From: CAZMVY01 sp964617875
GTDB taxonomy: Bacteria; Planctomycetota; Phycisphaerae; UBA1845; PWPN01
Direction: 5' to 3'
DNA: 22,846 nucleotides
Assembly: GCA_964617875.1 (NCBI GenBank)
Contig: CAZUAI010000089.1
Location: forward strand, 1 to 22,846
Shown here piece by piece: positions 7,727 to 14,998 of the stretch. The notes below the pieces were generated by a model. The model ran no database searches, was not told the DNA's origin, and saw only the letters and a list, made by a program, of their open reading frames with translations. Positions within the stretch are counted from its first letter, which is position 1; every line of letters starts with the position of its first letter. The translations under genes and the position numbers were made by a program.

Positions 7727-7755
7727 ATTATACGCCAAACGAGCCCGAAGCGCAA
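7727..7755 (-). promoter_or_regulatory. Promoter of lepA
   Basis: Minus strand: TTGCGC (7750-7755), 17-base spacer, TATAAT (7727-7732). Transcription would start near 7720, giving a leader of about 33 bases. The -10 is perfect; the -35 matches at its TTG only. Confidence 0.6.
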
Positions 7756-7865
7756 GCGGGCACCCGCATGCCGGAACCCGGATCCGTCGTCCCGGCGGAA
7801 ACGGGGAGAGCAACGGGCGGCTTTGCTGTTGCCCGTGCCCCACGTTTCGGGCCGCCACTGCGTCG

Positions 7866-8207
7866 TCAACGGGTCCGCTCGATTCGCCATCCGCACACGG
7901 GGCAGCAGGAATCCGCCACGCCTGCAAGGTTCTGGCCGCACTGCCCGCAGGGCTTCGATTCCGGGTCGTCGTTTGCCCGCCAGAAGTAGCCGGTCGAGGC
8001 GAGCAGCGAAAGGCCGCAGGACAGCGAGATCAGCCCGATCCAAAGTGCCCAGCCGGGGCGCTGATCGCCGACCGCCCGCAGCCGCGACAAGTCAAGCAAG
8101 ACGCCGAGCAGCGCGAGGACATAGGCCCACTTCCGTCCGGCATAGAGGCCCAGGACGAGCACGAGGCATACGAGCCAGTACAGTAGCAGAACGGGAACCG
8201 CACGCAT
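7866..8207 (-). CDS. Small membrane protein with C-terminal zinc ribbon
   Basis: 113 residues. Three hydrophobic stretches (about 4-23, 26-40 and 53-75) are followed by a soluble tail with Cys87/Cys90 (CGQC) and Cys101-102/Cys105 (CCPVCG). This is a compact zinc ribbon of the CxxC...CPxCG kind that I associate with many small planctomycete proteins. No family function is known to me. ATG 8207 is chosen; a GTG five codons upstream (8222) is possible. Neither has a good ribosome site, so the start is uncertain. The gene ends about 180 bases before lepA's start on the same strand. Its upstream side is occupied by the isolated dockerin-like module on the opposite strand. Confidence 0.6.
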   Translation of the reverse strand: MRAVPVLLLYWLVCLVLVLGLYAGRKWAYVLALLGVLLDLSRLRAVGDQRPGWALWIGLISLSCGLSLLASTGYFWRANDDPESKPCGQCGQNLAGVADSCCPVCGWRIERTR

Positions 8208-8229
8208 CCACCACAGCACGAAGTGTACG

Positions 8230-8475
8230 ATGCCGGGGGCACTGATCGGCCCCAGCGGCTGCACGCCCGGGGACTTTGACGCCGACGGGGACGTGGACCC
8301 CGCCGACTTCCTGCACTTCGGGAGGTGCTTCAACGGCCCCGACCGCGAGCCCGCCGCACCGGATTGCGCCGATGCGGGTCTGGACTGGAACGGCGACGTG
8401 GACCTGGCCGACTTCACCGTCTTCACGTGGTGCTTCAACGGCCCGAACCGGCCTCCCGCTTGTGCGGGAGAGTGA
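8230..8475 (+). pseudogene. Isolated dockerin-like module (probable gene remnant)
   Basis: 81 codons that are almost entirely a two-repeat calcium-binding dockerin-like module: CTPGDFDADGDVDPADF...CFNGPD, then LDWNGDVDLADF...CFNGPN, ending PPACAGE and a stop. In this lineage such modules form the C-terminus of large secreted proteins, as at 16403-17683 in this window. Here the frame is closed by a stop at 8143-8145. The only ATG (8230) has no ribosome site, and there is no signal peptide. The most likely reading is the surviving 3' end of a deleted or recombined gene. A translated mini-protein is less likely. The remaining bases up to the yajC stop (8476-8550) show nothing recognisable. Confidence 0.6.
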
Positions 8476-8550
8476 TGAGTAATCCGTGCTGCGTGTTGAG
8501 TGCCACGCGTTGCGGCGCGACACAACCGGGCACCTGGCACCGGGGTGATG

Positions 8551-8904
8551 CTATCGCCCCGTTGTGTCGAGCGTCGGTTTCTCGTCGTCGGCGAGGACCT
8601 TGGTGATCGCGCCGCGGACGAAGGCGATCTTCGTATTCGTGCTTTCGTCCACCTTCAGGACGATCTCGTCGTCCTTGACGCTGACGACGTTGCCGACGAT
8701 CCCACCGATCGTCATTACGCGGTCGCCCTTCTTGATGCTCGCCAGCATCTCGCGGTATTTCTTCTGCTGCTTGCGGCTGCCCGAGAAGCTGATGAACAGG
8801 AATACCGCCATCGCCAAGAGAAAACCGATGAGCAGCGTCCTCTCCTGCCCGGCCTGGGCGAGCCCGCCCCCCACCGCGACAAGGTCTGTCAGGCTTGTAT
8901 GCAC
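8551..8904 (-). CDS. yajC: Preprotein translocase subunit YajC
   Basis: 117 residues. A single membrane helix (about 22-41, ERTLLIGFLLAMAVFLFISF) is followed by the YajC signature: a basic RKQQKKYREMLASIKKGDRVMTIGG segment (read as two parts, residues 44-55 and 56-68), then IVGNVVSVKDDEIVLKVDE. YajC associates with SecDF and the SecYEG translocon. The start is a GTG at 8904, supported by AGGAGA shortly upstream and by the normal length. It lies inside the 3' end of tgt, overlapping by 16 bases, so translation is probably coupled. tgt-yajC is a common pairing. The secD/secF genes that often follow are not here. Confidence 0.92.
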   Translation of the reverse strand: MHTSLTDLVAVGGGLAQAGQERTLLIGFLLAMAVFLFISFSGSRKQQKKYREMLASIKKGDRVMTIGGIVGNVVSVKDDEIVLKVDESTNTKIAFVRGAITKVLADDEKPTLDTTGR

Positions 8905-10037
8905 TCGTTGTCTCCTGCCAGTTCGGTCCCGGCCGTCACGCCGGCCACCGGGAACTCGGCGACTATCGTGGCCCAATCCCCGCCGGGAATCAAGTCCCGG
9001 ATCCGCTGCATCAGCCGCTGGTAAAACCGCAGGTTGTGCAGCGACACCAGGATCGGTCCGAGCATCTCGCCGGCCTGAAACAGGTGGCGGATGTACGCCC
9101 GCGAGAACCCGCCGCACGCCCGGCAGTCGCAGCCGGGCTCGAGCGGCCGCTCGTCGGCCCGGTACTTCTCGTTCCGCAGGCGCAGCGGTCCGGTTGCCGT
9201 GAAAGCGTAGGCGTTCCGCCCGTTCCGCGTCGGCAGGACACAGTCGAACATATCGATCCCGGCCCGCACGGCGGCCACGATATCGACCGGCATACCGACG
9301 CCCATCAGATATCGCGGTTTCGCACGGGGCAGGTGCGGCTCCAGGGCGTCCAGGACCTCGACCATCTGCTCGTGCGTCTCCCCCACCGAGAGCCCGCCGA
9401 CCGCGTAGCCGGGGAAGTCCAACTCGACCAGCCGCTCCGCGCAGACCCTCCGCATGTCGTGGTGCAGGCCGCCCTGGACGATGCCGAAAAGCGCCTGGTC
9501 CTCGCGGGCGTGGGCGGCCTTGCACTGGCCGGCCCAGCGGATCGTCCGCTCGACGGCGGCGGCCACCGCGGCCCGTTCGGCCGTTGAGGGCGGGCACTGG
9601 TCGAACGCCATGATGATGTCCGCCCCGAGCTGGTTCTGAATCCGCATCGCCGTCGCGGCGTCGAGGCGAAGCGGTGTCCCGTCGATGTGCGACCGGAAGG
9701 ACACGCCGTCGTCGTCGATGCGGTTCAGTTCGGCCAGCGAAAAGACCTGGTAGCCGCCGCTGTCGGTCAGCATCGGACCGTGCCAGTTCGTAAAGCGCTG
9801 AAGGCCGCCCATCTGCTGCACCAGCCCGGCCCCGGGCCGCAGGCTCAGGTGATACGTGTTCGCCAGGACAATCTGCGCGCCGGATTCGCGAATCAGATCG
9901 GGCAGGATGCCCTTGACCGACCCCCGCGTGCCCACGGGCATGAAGGCCGGTGTATCGACAGTGCCGTGCGGCGTCGTCAATCGCCCGCGGCGAGCCGCGC
10001 TGCCGGAGTCACGAGCCAGGACGTCGAAGGTAAACAT
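8889..10037 (-). CDS. tgt: tRNA-guanine transglycosylase
   Basis: 382 residues, normal for bacterial TGT, which exchanges guanine-34 for preQ1 in tRNAs with GUN anticodons. Seen: ARRGRL.TPHG.VDTPAFMPVGT near the N-terminus, TDSGGYQVFS with the general Asp at 92, GGLSVGE, PRYLMGVGMP, DCVLPTRNGRNAYAF with the nucleophile Asp. The C-terminal zinc site is CDCRACGGFSRAYIRHL followed by SLHNLRFYQ. ATG 10037 is chosen because it fits the family start; an in-frame TTG at 10070 would add 11 residues. There is no strong ribosome site at 10037. A minus-strand TACGAT just upstream could be a -10. Its 3' end overlaps yajC. Confidence 0.96.
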   Translation of the reverse strand: MFTFDVLARDSGSAARRGRLTTPHGTVDTPAFMPVGTRGSVKGILPDLIRESGAQIVLANTYHLSLRPGAGLVQQMGGLQRFTNWHGPMLTDSGGYQVFSLAELNRIDDDGVSFRSHIDGTPLRLDAATAMRIQNQLGADIIMAFDQCPPSTAERAAVAAAVERTIRWAGQCKAAHAREDQALFGIVQGGLHHDMRRVCAERLVELDFPGYAVGGLSVGETHEQMVEVLDALEPHLPRAKPRYLMGVGMPVDIVAAVRAGIDMFDCVLPTRNGRNAYAFTATGPLRLRNEKYRADERPLEPGCDCRACGGFSRAYIRHLFQAGEMLGPILVSLHNLRFYQRLMQRIRDLIPGGDWATIVAEFPVAGVTAGTELAGDNECIQA

Positions 10038-10175
10038 GGGCGTATCGTAAGTGGCCGCGGGAAGGAACAAAACGACCGGGTGTGGTCCGCCCTGGGCAGC
10101 GAACGAAACGACCGGGTCGCCGAGCAGGCACCGGCAGGGGGTTGTCTCGAAACGCCTTCCCTGCGTACCCCCGCT

Positions 10176-11249
10176 TCAGGTCGCCTTGACCGCCTTTGCC
10201 AGCGTGTCGAGATAGCCGCTGTAGCCGCTGATGATGCCGGAAAGAATCAGCAACACCAGGCCGGCCGTCAGGCGGGTGCGGGTTCGCGAACTTGTGCCCT
10301 TCCACTCGCCGAGCAGGATGCCCAGCAGCGTGCTGAACAGGATGGCGCTGGCCATCAGCACCGCCCAGCCGATGTACGCCCGTTGCCCCATTGCCGGCTC
10401 GCCGGTCTTGAAACAGACGAACTGCGAGCACCAGATCGCGCCGGCAACGGCCGCGAACACGACGTTGCCGAGCAGGGGCGCATCCTTCCTGCGGTAGTCG
10501 CCGAGCGTCTTGTTCGTGACGTTCAGGTAGAGGCAATAGAGGAAGTTGATGACGAAACCGCCGGCCAGAACAACGACGAGGACGGGCATGCCTTTCCACG
10601 TCGTTGATGTGATCGGTGCGGTCGCCAAGGCAAGTTCCTCGATCTTCGCCCCGCCCTGCAGGCCGAAGCTCATTCCCGAACTCATCACGCCGGAGAAGAT
10701 CGCGATCAGGATGCCCTTCTTGAAGTTGTATTCGGCGACGGCCTTCTTCTTTTCCTCCTCGGGCAGTTCACTCTCCTTGGACATGCCGGCCATGCCGACC
10801 AGGATGATGCCGAGCAGCGACACCGCCACGCCCGCAAGCGAGGTCTGGGCGGCGGCCGTCGCGTAGAGCTTCTGCACGTCGCCGCCGATGATCGGCGGGA
10901 TCAGCGTGCCCGTTGCCGCGCAGATGCCGCAGCCCAGCGCCAGGCCAAGCCCCACGCCAAGATAACGGATCATCAGTCCCCACGTGAACCCGCCGACGCC
11001 CCACATCGCCCCGCAGGCGAAGCAGTACGCCAGCGTCTTCGGCGGCGATTGCCGGAGCACGGCCAGCAGGTTCGGCGACGTGCTGAACGCGAGCACCCAC
11101 GGCACAATGATCAGCCCCGCCAGGGCGTAGATCATCCAGTAGCTCTCCCACGCCCAGTTCTTCACCTTCTTGAACGGCAGGTAGAACACGGCCCCGGCAA
11201 GGCCGCCGAGGGCAAAGATCAGTACGCCGAGTGCGGGGTTGGGTTCCAT
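10176..11249 (-). CDS. rhaT: L-rhamnose/proton symporter RhaT
   Basis: 357-residue membrane protein with about ten hydrophobic segments, matching the RhaT family (GVLIFALGGLAGAVFYLPF, WGVGGFTWGLMIRYLGVGLG, GTLIPPI, GVMSSGMSFGLQGG, FAAVAGAIWCSQFVCFKTG). It imports L-rhamnose with a proton. ATG 11249 has GAGGAGA ahead of it at normal spacing. rhaA lies directly upstream on the same strand with 132 bases between them, so the two probably form one unit supplying and isomerising rhamnose. The central loop (SKESELPEEEKKK) is charged and somewhat longer than in enterobacterial RhaT. No rhaB or rhaD is present nearby. Confidence 0.93.
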   Translation of the reverse strand: MEPNPALGVLIFALGGLAGAVFYLPFKKVKNWAWESYWMIYALAGLIIVPWVLAFSTSPNLLAVLRQSPPKTLAYCFACGAMWGVGGFTWGLMIRYLGVGLGLALGCGICAATGTLIPPIIGGDVQKLYATAAAQTSLAGVAVSLLGIILVGMAGMSKESELPEEEKKKAVAEYNFKKGILIAIFSGVMSSGMSFGLQGGAKIEELALATAPITSTTWKGMPVLVVVLAGGFVINFLYCLYLNVTNKTLGDYRRKDAPLLGNVVFAAVAGAIWCSQFVCFKTGEPAMGQRAYIGWAVLMASAILFSTLLGILLGEWKGTSSRTRTRLTAGLVLLILSGIISGYSGYLDTLAKAVKAT

Positions 11250-11310
11250 GCGAGTCTCCTCAGGCAAAACCCGAATGTCGATACCAGAATGACGAAACAA
11301 ACCCGAAGCT

Positions 11311-11370
11311 CGAACGACGAGACCGGCGGCGATGCCGCGCCGGTGTTCGTCAGTCGAGATTCGTCGTTCG
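11311..11370. repeat. Nested inverted repeat between rhaA and rhaT
   Basis: Outer arms CGAACGACGA (11311-11320) and TCGTCGTTCG (11361-11370) are perfectly complementary. Inside them ACCGGCG (11322-11328) pairs with CGCCGGT (11338-11344). In the rhaA-rhaT transcript this would fold into a stable structure just after the rhaA stop (11382). There is no T-tract, so it is more likely an RNA-stability or attenuation element, or an intergenic repeat, than a full terminator. Confidence 0.5.
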
Positions 11371-11381
11371 TCACTCCGGAC

Positions 11382-12644
11382 TCATCGCTTGCTGAGCACC
11401 TTCGCCTCGTACGCCTTCACCTGGGGCAGCCACTCGGCACCGACCGGGACGCCCGCCGTAAGGCAGTAGTAGTCCCACACGGCCCCCAGCGGCATCGTCT
11501 TGATCTCTTCCATCATCGCGAGCCGCGAGGTGAAGTCGCCGCTCTTCTCGTACTTCCGCAACTGGTCCGACGGCTCGAGGAGCGCGGCCAGCAGGGCCTT
11601 GACCATGTTCCGCGCGCCGATCACCCACGCAGCGACCCGGTTGATGCTGGCATCGAAGTAATCGAGGCCAATGTGGACCCGGTCCGTGTACCCGTTTCGC
11701 ACGATCTCCTGGGCGATCGCGTACAGCTCGTCGTCGAGGATGACCACATGGTCGCTGTCCCAGCGGACCGGCCGGCTGACGTGCAGCAGGATCTCCTTCG
11801 CGAAGCACATCACGGCCGACAGCTTCGCCGAAATCACCTCCGTCGGGTGGAAGTGCCCGGCGTCCAGGGTGAGCAGCACGCCGCGCGAGACGGCGTAGCC
11901 GAGGTAGAACTCGTGCGAGCCGACGACGAAGCTCTCCGACCCGATGCCGAAGAGCTTGCCCTCGACCGCGTCCAGGTTGTACTTCGGATTGATCTTCCTG
12001 GCGAAGATCGCGTCGAGCGACTCGCAAAGCCGCTCGCGGGGGGCCTTGCGATCGGCGGGGATGTCCTTGTAGCCGTCCGGGATCCACACGTTGGTCACGC
12101 AGGGCGTGCCCAGCTTCCGGCCGAACGACTCGCCGATCCTCCGGCAGGCGATGCCGTGTTCGATCCAGAACTTGCGGATCGCCTTGTCCGGGTGCGAGAG
12201 CGTGAAGCCGTCGGCCGCCTTCGGGTGCGAGAAGTACGTCGGATTGAAGTCCATGCCGTGCAGCCTGCCCTTCGCCCAACTGACCCACCGGGCGAAGTGC
12301 TCCGGCTGGATGGCGTTTCGCTCGACCTTCCGGCCCGCCTCGAGGTAGATCGCGTGCAGGTTCAGCCGGTGCTTGCCGGGGATCATGCGATAGGCCACCT
12401 CGAGATCGGCACGCAGTTCGTCGGCGGTGCGGGCCTTGCCGGGGTAGTTCCCGGTGGCCTGGATACCGCCGTCGGTGAGGCCGGCGCTCGATTCGAAACC
12501 ACCGACGTCGTCACCCTGCCAGCAGTGGAGCGAGACGGGAATCTTCTTCAGGGCGGCCAGGGCCTTGTCGGTGTTGACGCCGATATCGGCATAACGCTGC
12601 CGTGCCAGTTGATAGGCCCTTTCGACGGATGCTCTGTTACTCAT
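11382..12644 (-). CDS. rhaA: L-rhamnose isomerase
   Basis: 420 residues, the usual size (E. coli about 419). It converts L-rhamnose to L-rhamnulose in the cytoplasm using divalent metal ions. Family motifs seen: PVSLHCWQGDDVGGFE near the N-terminus, LNLHAIYLE, GMDFNPTYFSHPKA, VLLTLDAGHFHPTE and VRWDSDHVVILDDEL. The last two carry the metal-binding and catalytic Asp/His residues. ATG 12644 is chosen; AAGGAG lies about 11 bases upstream, a rather long spacing. It is the first gene of a unit with rhaT. A promoter with a 17-base spacer lies at 12810-12838. The rest of the rhamnose pathway must be encoded elsewhere. Confidence 0.96.
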   Translation of the reverse strand: MSNRASVERAYQLARQRYADIGVNTDKALAALKKIPVSLHCWQGDDVGGFESSAGLTDGGIQATGNYPGKARTADELRADLEVAYRMIPGKHRLNLHAIYLEAGRKVERNAIQPEHFARWVSWAKGRLHGMDFNPTYFSHPKAADGFTLSHPDKAIRKFWIEHGIACRRIGESFGRKLGTPCVTNVWIPDGYKDIPADRKAPRERLCESLDAIFARKINPKYNLDAVEGKLFGIGSESFVVGSHEFYLGYAVSRGVLLTLDAGHFHPTEVISAKLSAVMCFAKEILLHVSRPVRWDSDHVVILDDELYAIAQEIVRNGYTDRVHIGLDYFDASINRVAAWVIGARNMVKALLAALLEPSDQLRKYEKSGDFTSRLAMMEEIKTMPLGAVWDYYCLTAGVPVGAEWLPQVKAYEAKVLSKR

Positions 12645-12809
12645 GGTTCTGCCGGCTCCTTCGCGATGGATACCCTGGAAGGGTACGCTGTGCCTGCTGC
12701 AAGTCCCTTGCCCGGCCCGGTGACGACCCCATCCTCAGCCGCGGCACGGCATTCCCGTAACGCAGGCGACGGCGCAAGCCGACATCGACGGGCAACACGC
12801 TTGGCCGGG

Positions 12810-12838
12810 AGAATACCGCCGGCCGAAACACGGGTCAA
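12810..12838 (-). promoter_or_regulatory. Promoter of rhaA-rhaT with a palindrome over the -10
   Basis: Minus strand: TTGACC (12833-12838, 5 of 6), 17-base spacer, TATTCT (12810-12815, 4 of 6). The inverted repeat GGCCGG (12803-12808) / CCGGCC (12819-12824) brackets the -10, a plausible repressor site. The leader to the rhaA ATG would be about 160 bases. It includes a small hairpin, ATACCC/GGGTAC on the plus strand, at 12670-12686. Confidence 0.5.
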
Positions 12839-12909
12839 TATGCGGCCCGCGGCCTCCTCCGGCACCGCGATTCTCTGCGATCGCCGCATTGCGGTGTTCG
12901 CGGCCGGGC

Positions 12910-12915
12910 TATAAT
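12910..12915 (+). promoter_or_regulatory. -10 element of the AhbD-like gene
   Basis: Perfect TATAAT, 64 bases before the ATG at 12980. The best -35 candidate is TTGCGG at 12889-12894, but its spacer is only 15. The 335-base interval 12645-12979 otherwise holds the divergent rhaA promoter and nothing else I recognise. Confidence 0.45.
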
Positions 12916-12979
12916 CTCGCGTGCGAAGGCGGGCGGCACCACGGCACCGCAAACGACGGTTGAGCAGGACGATGTGACC

Positions 12980-14080
12980 ATGCACGGCGAACACGGCCCG
13001 ACGAATCCCAATCCCCTGCGACTGGTCTTCTGGGAAACCACCGTCGCCTGCAACCTCGAATGCGCCCACTGCCGACGGCTGGAGGTGTCCAGGGAGCTGG
13101 CCAGGAGCGATCTGACGACGGCCGAAGGGCGGCGGCTCATCGACCAGATCGCCGAGGTCGGCTCGCCGATCCTGGTCTTCTCCGGCGGCGAGGCGCTCAT
13201 GCGCCCGGACGTCTTCGACCTTGCCGAACATGCGAACGAGAGACGCCTGCCGACGGCCCTCGCGAGCAACGGCTCGCTGATCGACGGGGCAATGGCCGCG
13301 AAGATCGTCGCGGCCGGGTTTCGCCGGGTCAGCATCTCGCTCGACGGCGCCGGCCCGGACACGCACGACCGGTTGCGGCAGCAGCCGGGCTCGTTTGATG
13401 CGGCGGTGGCGGCGATCCGGCTGCTGAAGACACTCGGCGTCGGGACGCAGATCAACTGCACGATCGCCCGTCACGACCAGCATGAAATCGGGGCCGTGCT
13501 CCATCTGGGCGAGCAGCTCGGCGTTGATGCCGTTCACTACTTCCTGCTCGTGCCCGTAGGTTGCGGCGAGCAGATTGCCGACGACCAGATGCTCTCGGCG
13601 GAGGAGATCGAGGCGCGGCTCGCCGAGTTGTACGAACTGGCCGGCGGTACGCCCTTGGAGATCAAGGCAACGTGCGCCCCCCACTACTACCGGGTCGTCC
13701 GCCAGAGGGGCGTCCGGCGCGACGCGGCGGCAAACGACGCCCGCGGCGGACACGGCGGCCGCCATCCGATGAGCAAAGGCTGCCTGGCGGGCACGGCGGT
13801 GTGCTTCGTCTCGCACCAGGGCGAGGTGTTCCCTTGCGGCTACCTGCCCGTGTCCGCGGGCAACGTCCGACAAAGGCCGTTCGGCGAGATCTGGCGCGAC
13901 AGCGCGGTTTTCGCCAGGCTCCGCGACCCGTCGCTGCTCGGCGGGAAGTGCGGCGTGTGCGAATTTCAAGGCGTCTGCGGAGGCTGCCGTGCCCGGGCGT
14001 TTTACCAGTTCGCGGACTATCTCCGGGAAGAGCCCTTCTGCGCCTACGAGCCCGTCCGAACACGCGGCCCCAAAGGATAA
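12980..14080 (+). CDS. ahbD: Radical SAM/SPASM protein, AhbD-like (heme b synthase type)
   Basis: 366 residues. The radical SAM cluster motif is CNLECAHC with Cys24, Cys28 and Cys31. FSGGEALMRPD follows, then SNGSL and SISLDGAGPDTHDRLR. The C-terminal SPASM region has Cys268, 275, 286, 324, 327, 333, 336 and 354, including KCGVCEFQGVCGGCRARAF and EEPFCAYEP. The CAPHYYRVVRQR segment and this tail match my memory of AhbD, which decarboxylates iron-coproporphyrin III to heme b in the siroheme-dependent heme route. The related NirJ/AhbC enzymes are less similar in the tail. ATG 12980 is chosen with AGGA 10 bases upstream; GTG 12974 is possible. No other heme gene is nearby, so the role rests on sequence alone. 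Confidence 0.75.
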   Translation: MHGEHGPTNPNPLRLVFWETTVACNLECAHCRRLEVSRELARSDLTTAEGRRLIDQIAEVGSPILVFSGGEALMRPDVFDLAEHANERRLPTALASNGSLIDGAMAAKIVAAGFRRVSISLDGAGPDTHDRLRQQPGSFDAAVAAIRLLKTLGVGTQINCTIARHDQHEIGAVLHLGEQLGVDAVHYFLLVPVGCGEQIADDQMLSAEEIEARLAELYELAGGTPLEIKATCAPHYYRVVRQRGVRRDAAANDARGGHGGRHPMSKGCLAGTAVCFVSHQGEVFPCGYLPVSAGNVRQRPFGEIWRDSAVFARLRDPSLLGGKCGVCEFQGVCGGCRARAFYQFADYLREEPFCAYEPVRTRGPKG

Positions 14081-14421
14081 CCACCGGGCGGCCATCGTCG
14101 TGGCGTTCGCCAAAGCCGCGGTTCTCGGACCTGGCCGGACGGGGCGGCAGTTCCGCCTCCAGTTCATACGCAAACCGGCGGTGAATCGCCCGGCGCGGTG
14201 CGGCGTCCGGAAACAATGAGGTCTGGACGGCCGACCGCCCCCCCGGAAAAGGCACCCGCCCCGCAAGCAATCGCCCGCGACGGCCGCTCAGGACGCCGCC
14301 AGGACCGCTTCCTGCGGACGGCGAACGGAACACCGGACTGAATACGTCAAGCACCTCGGATACCAAGCCGATTACAGAGTGGATTCGTGGATCCATACGG
14401 TCCGCGTATCGCGCGACCATC

Positions 14422-14607
14422 ATGGCAAAGCCGATAATCATCATCTGTCCGAATCTGCGATGCCGTTCGGTACTCCAGGTGCCCGAGTCCGTACGCGGCC
14501 AGAAGGTGCGCTGCGGACACTGCGGAACACATTTCGTCGTACCGACCAAAGCAGCCCCGACCGGCGCCCCGGCGGCGATCGGCAGCGAACAGCCGGCAAA
14601 GAAGTAG
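14422..14607 (+). CDS. Small zinc-ribbon protein
   Basis: 61 residues: a short hydrophobic N-terminus (MAKPIIIICPN), then two Cys pairs, CPNLRC and CGHC, around LQVPESVRGQKVR, then FVVPTKAA and a Pro/Ala-rich tail. The pattern C-x4-C...VRCxxCGTxFxVP is the MJ0042-like zinc ribbon often found at the start of larger planctomycete proteins. Here it stands alone with a stop after 61 codons. No good ribosome site precedes the ATG. The interval before it (14081-14421, 341 bases) shows no gene, terminator or repeat that I can support. No function can be assigned. Confidence 0.6.
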   Translation: MAKPIIIICPNLRCRSVLQVPESVRGQKVRCGHCGTHFVVPTKAAPTGAPAAIGSEQPAKK

Positions 14608-14779
14608 GCACTCACCCTCGCGGCCGTTCCGCCTCCACCCGTTCCGACGATTCCAGTCGCTCTTCTTCATTGCGTTCTGCCTGTGGGTGACGTGCGTAAT
14701 CGTCCACGCCTGAGGCTATGTCCTCTGCATCGGCCTGCCGGCGGCGGCCCGTGCAATCCTTCTGTACCTTGCGTGGTGG

Positions 14780-14801
14780 CGCCGGTTGCCCGCAACCGGC
14801 G
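14780..14801. repeat. 22-bp near-perfect palindrome
   Basis: CGCCGGTTGC-CC-GCAACCGGCG: 10-bp arms around two bases. As RNA it would form a 9-bp stem with a CCCG loop. It lies in the 391-base interval 14608-14998, which holds no convincing gene. The region also contains degenerate GTTGCGGG-type runs (14813-14830) and is otherwise featureless until the AAGGAG of the next gene. It may end the zinc-ribbon transcript, but no T-tract follows. Confidence 0.35.
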
Positions 14802-14998
14802 AACAGCAGCGAGTTGCGGGTTGCGGGTCGCGAGCGGAAGAACCTGCGATGTCAGCTGGCTGCTCGCACCCCGCACCGTGCAACAACCCAAGCGTCTCCT
14901 TGGCGTGTCGGCACTCTGCGGGTAGCATCATTCTGTTACGCTCCGGCTCGGCAGCCGGACGCGACGGGCAGGCATTCAGGAGCATAAGGAGCTGAACG

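Noticed and set aside
5723..8245. Very long open frame on the plus strand opposite lepA
   Set aside because: It is the antisense of lepA in a GC-rich genome. Composition is dominated by Arg, Ala, Asp, Val and Leu without domains, and it has no start signal.
8207..8540. Extension of the membrane zinc-ribbon protein upstream to an in-frame start near 8540
   Set aside because: The added residues are the reverse reading of the dockerin-like module and would put over 100 low-complexity residues before the first membrane segment.
11049..12914. Long plus-strand frame opposite rhaA and part of rhaT
   Set aside because: Antisense shadow of two well-identified genes.
12641..14266. Long minus-strand frame opposite the AhbD-like gene, and a second one reaching 14615
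   Set aside because: Shadows of the radical SAM gene. The parts beyond it show no domain, start signal or conserved motif.
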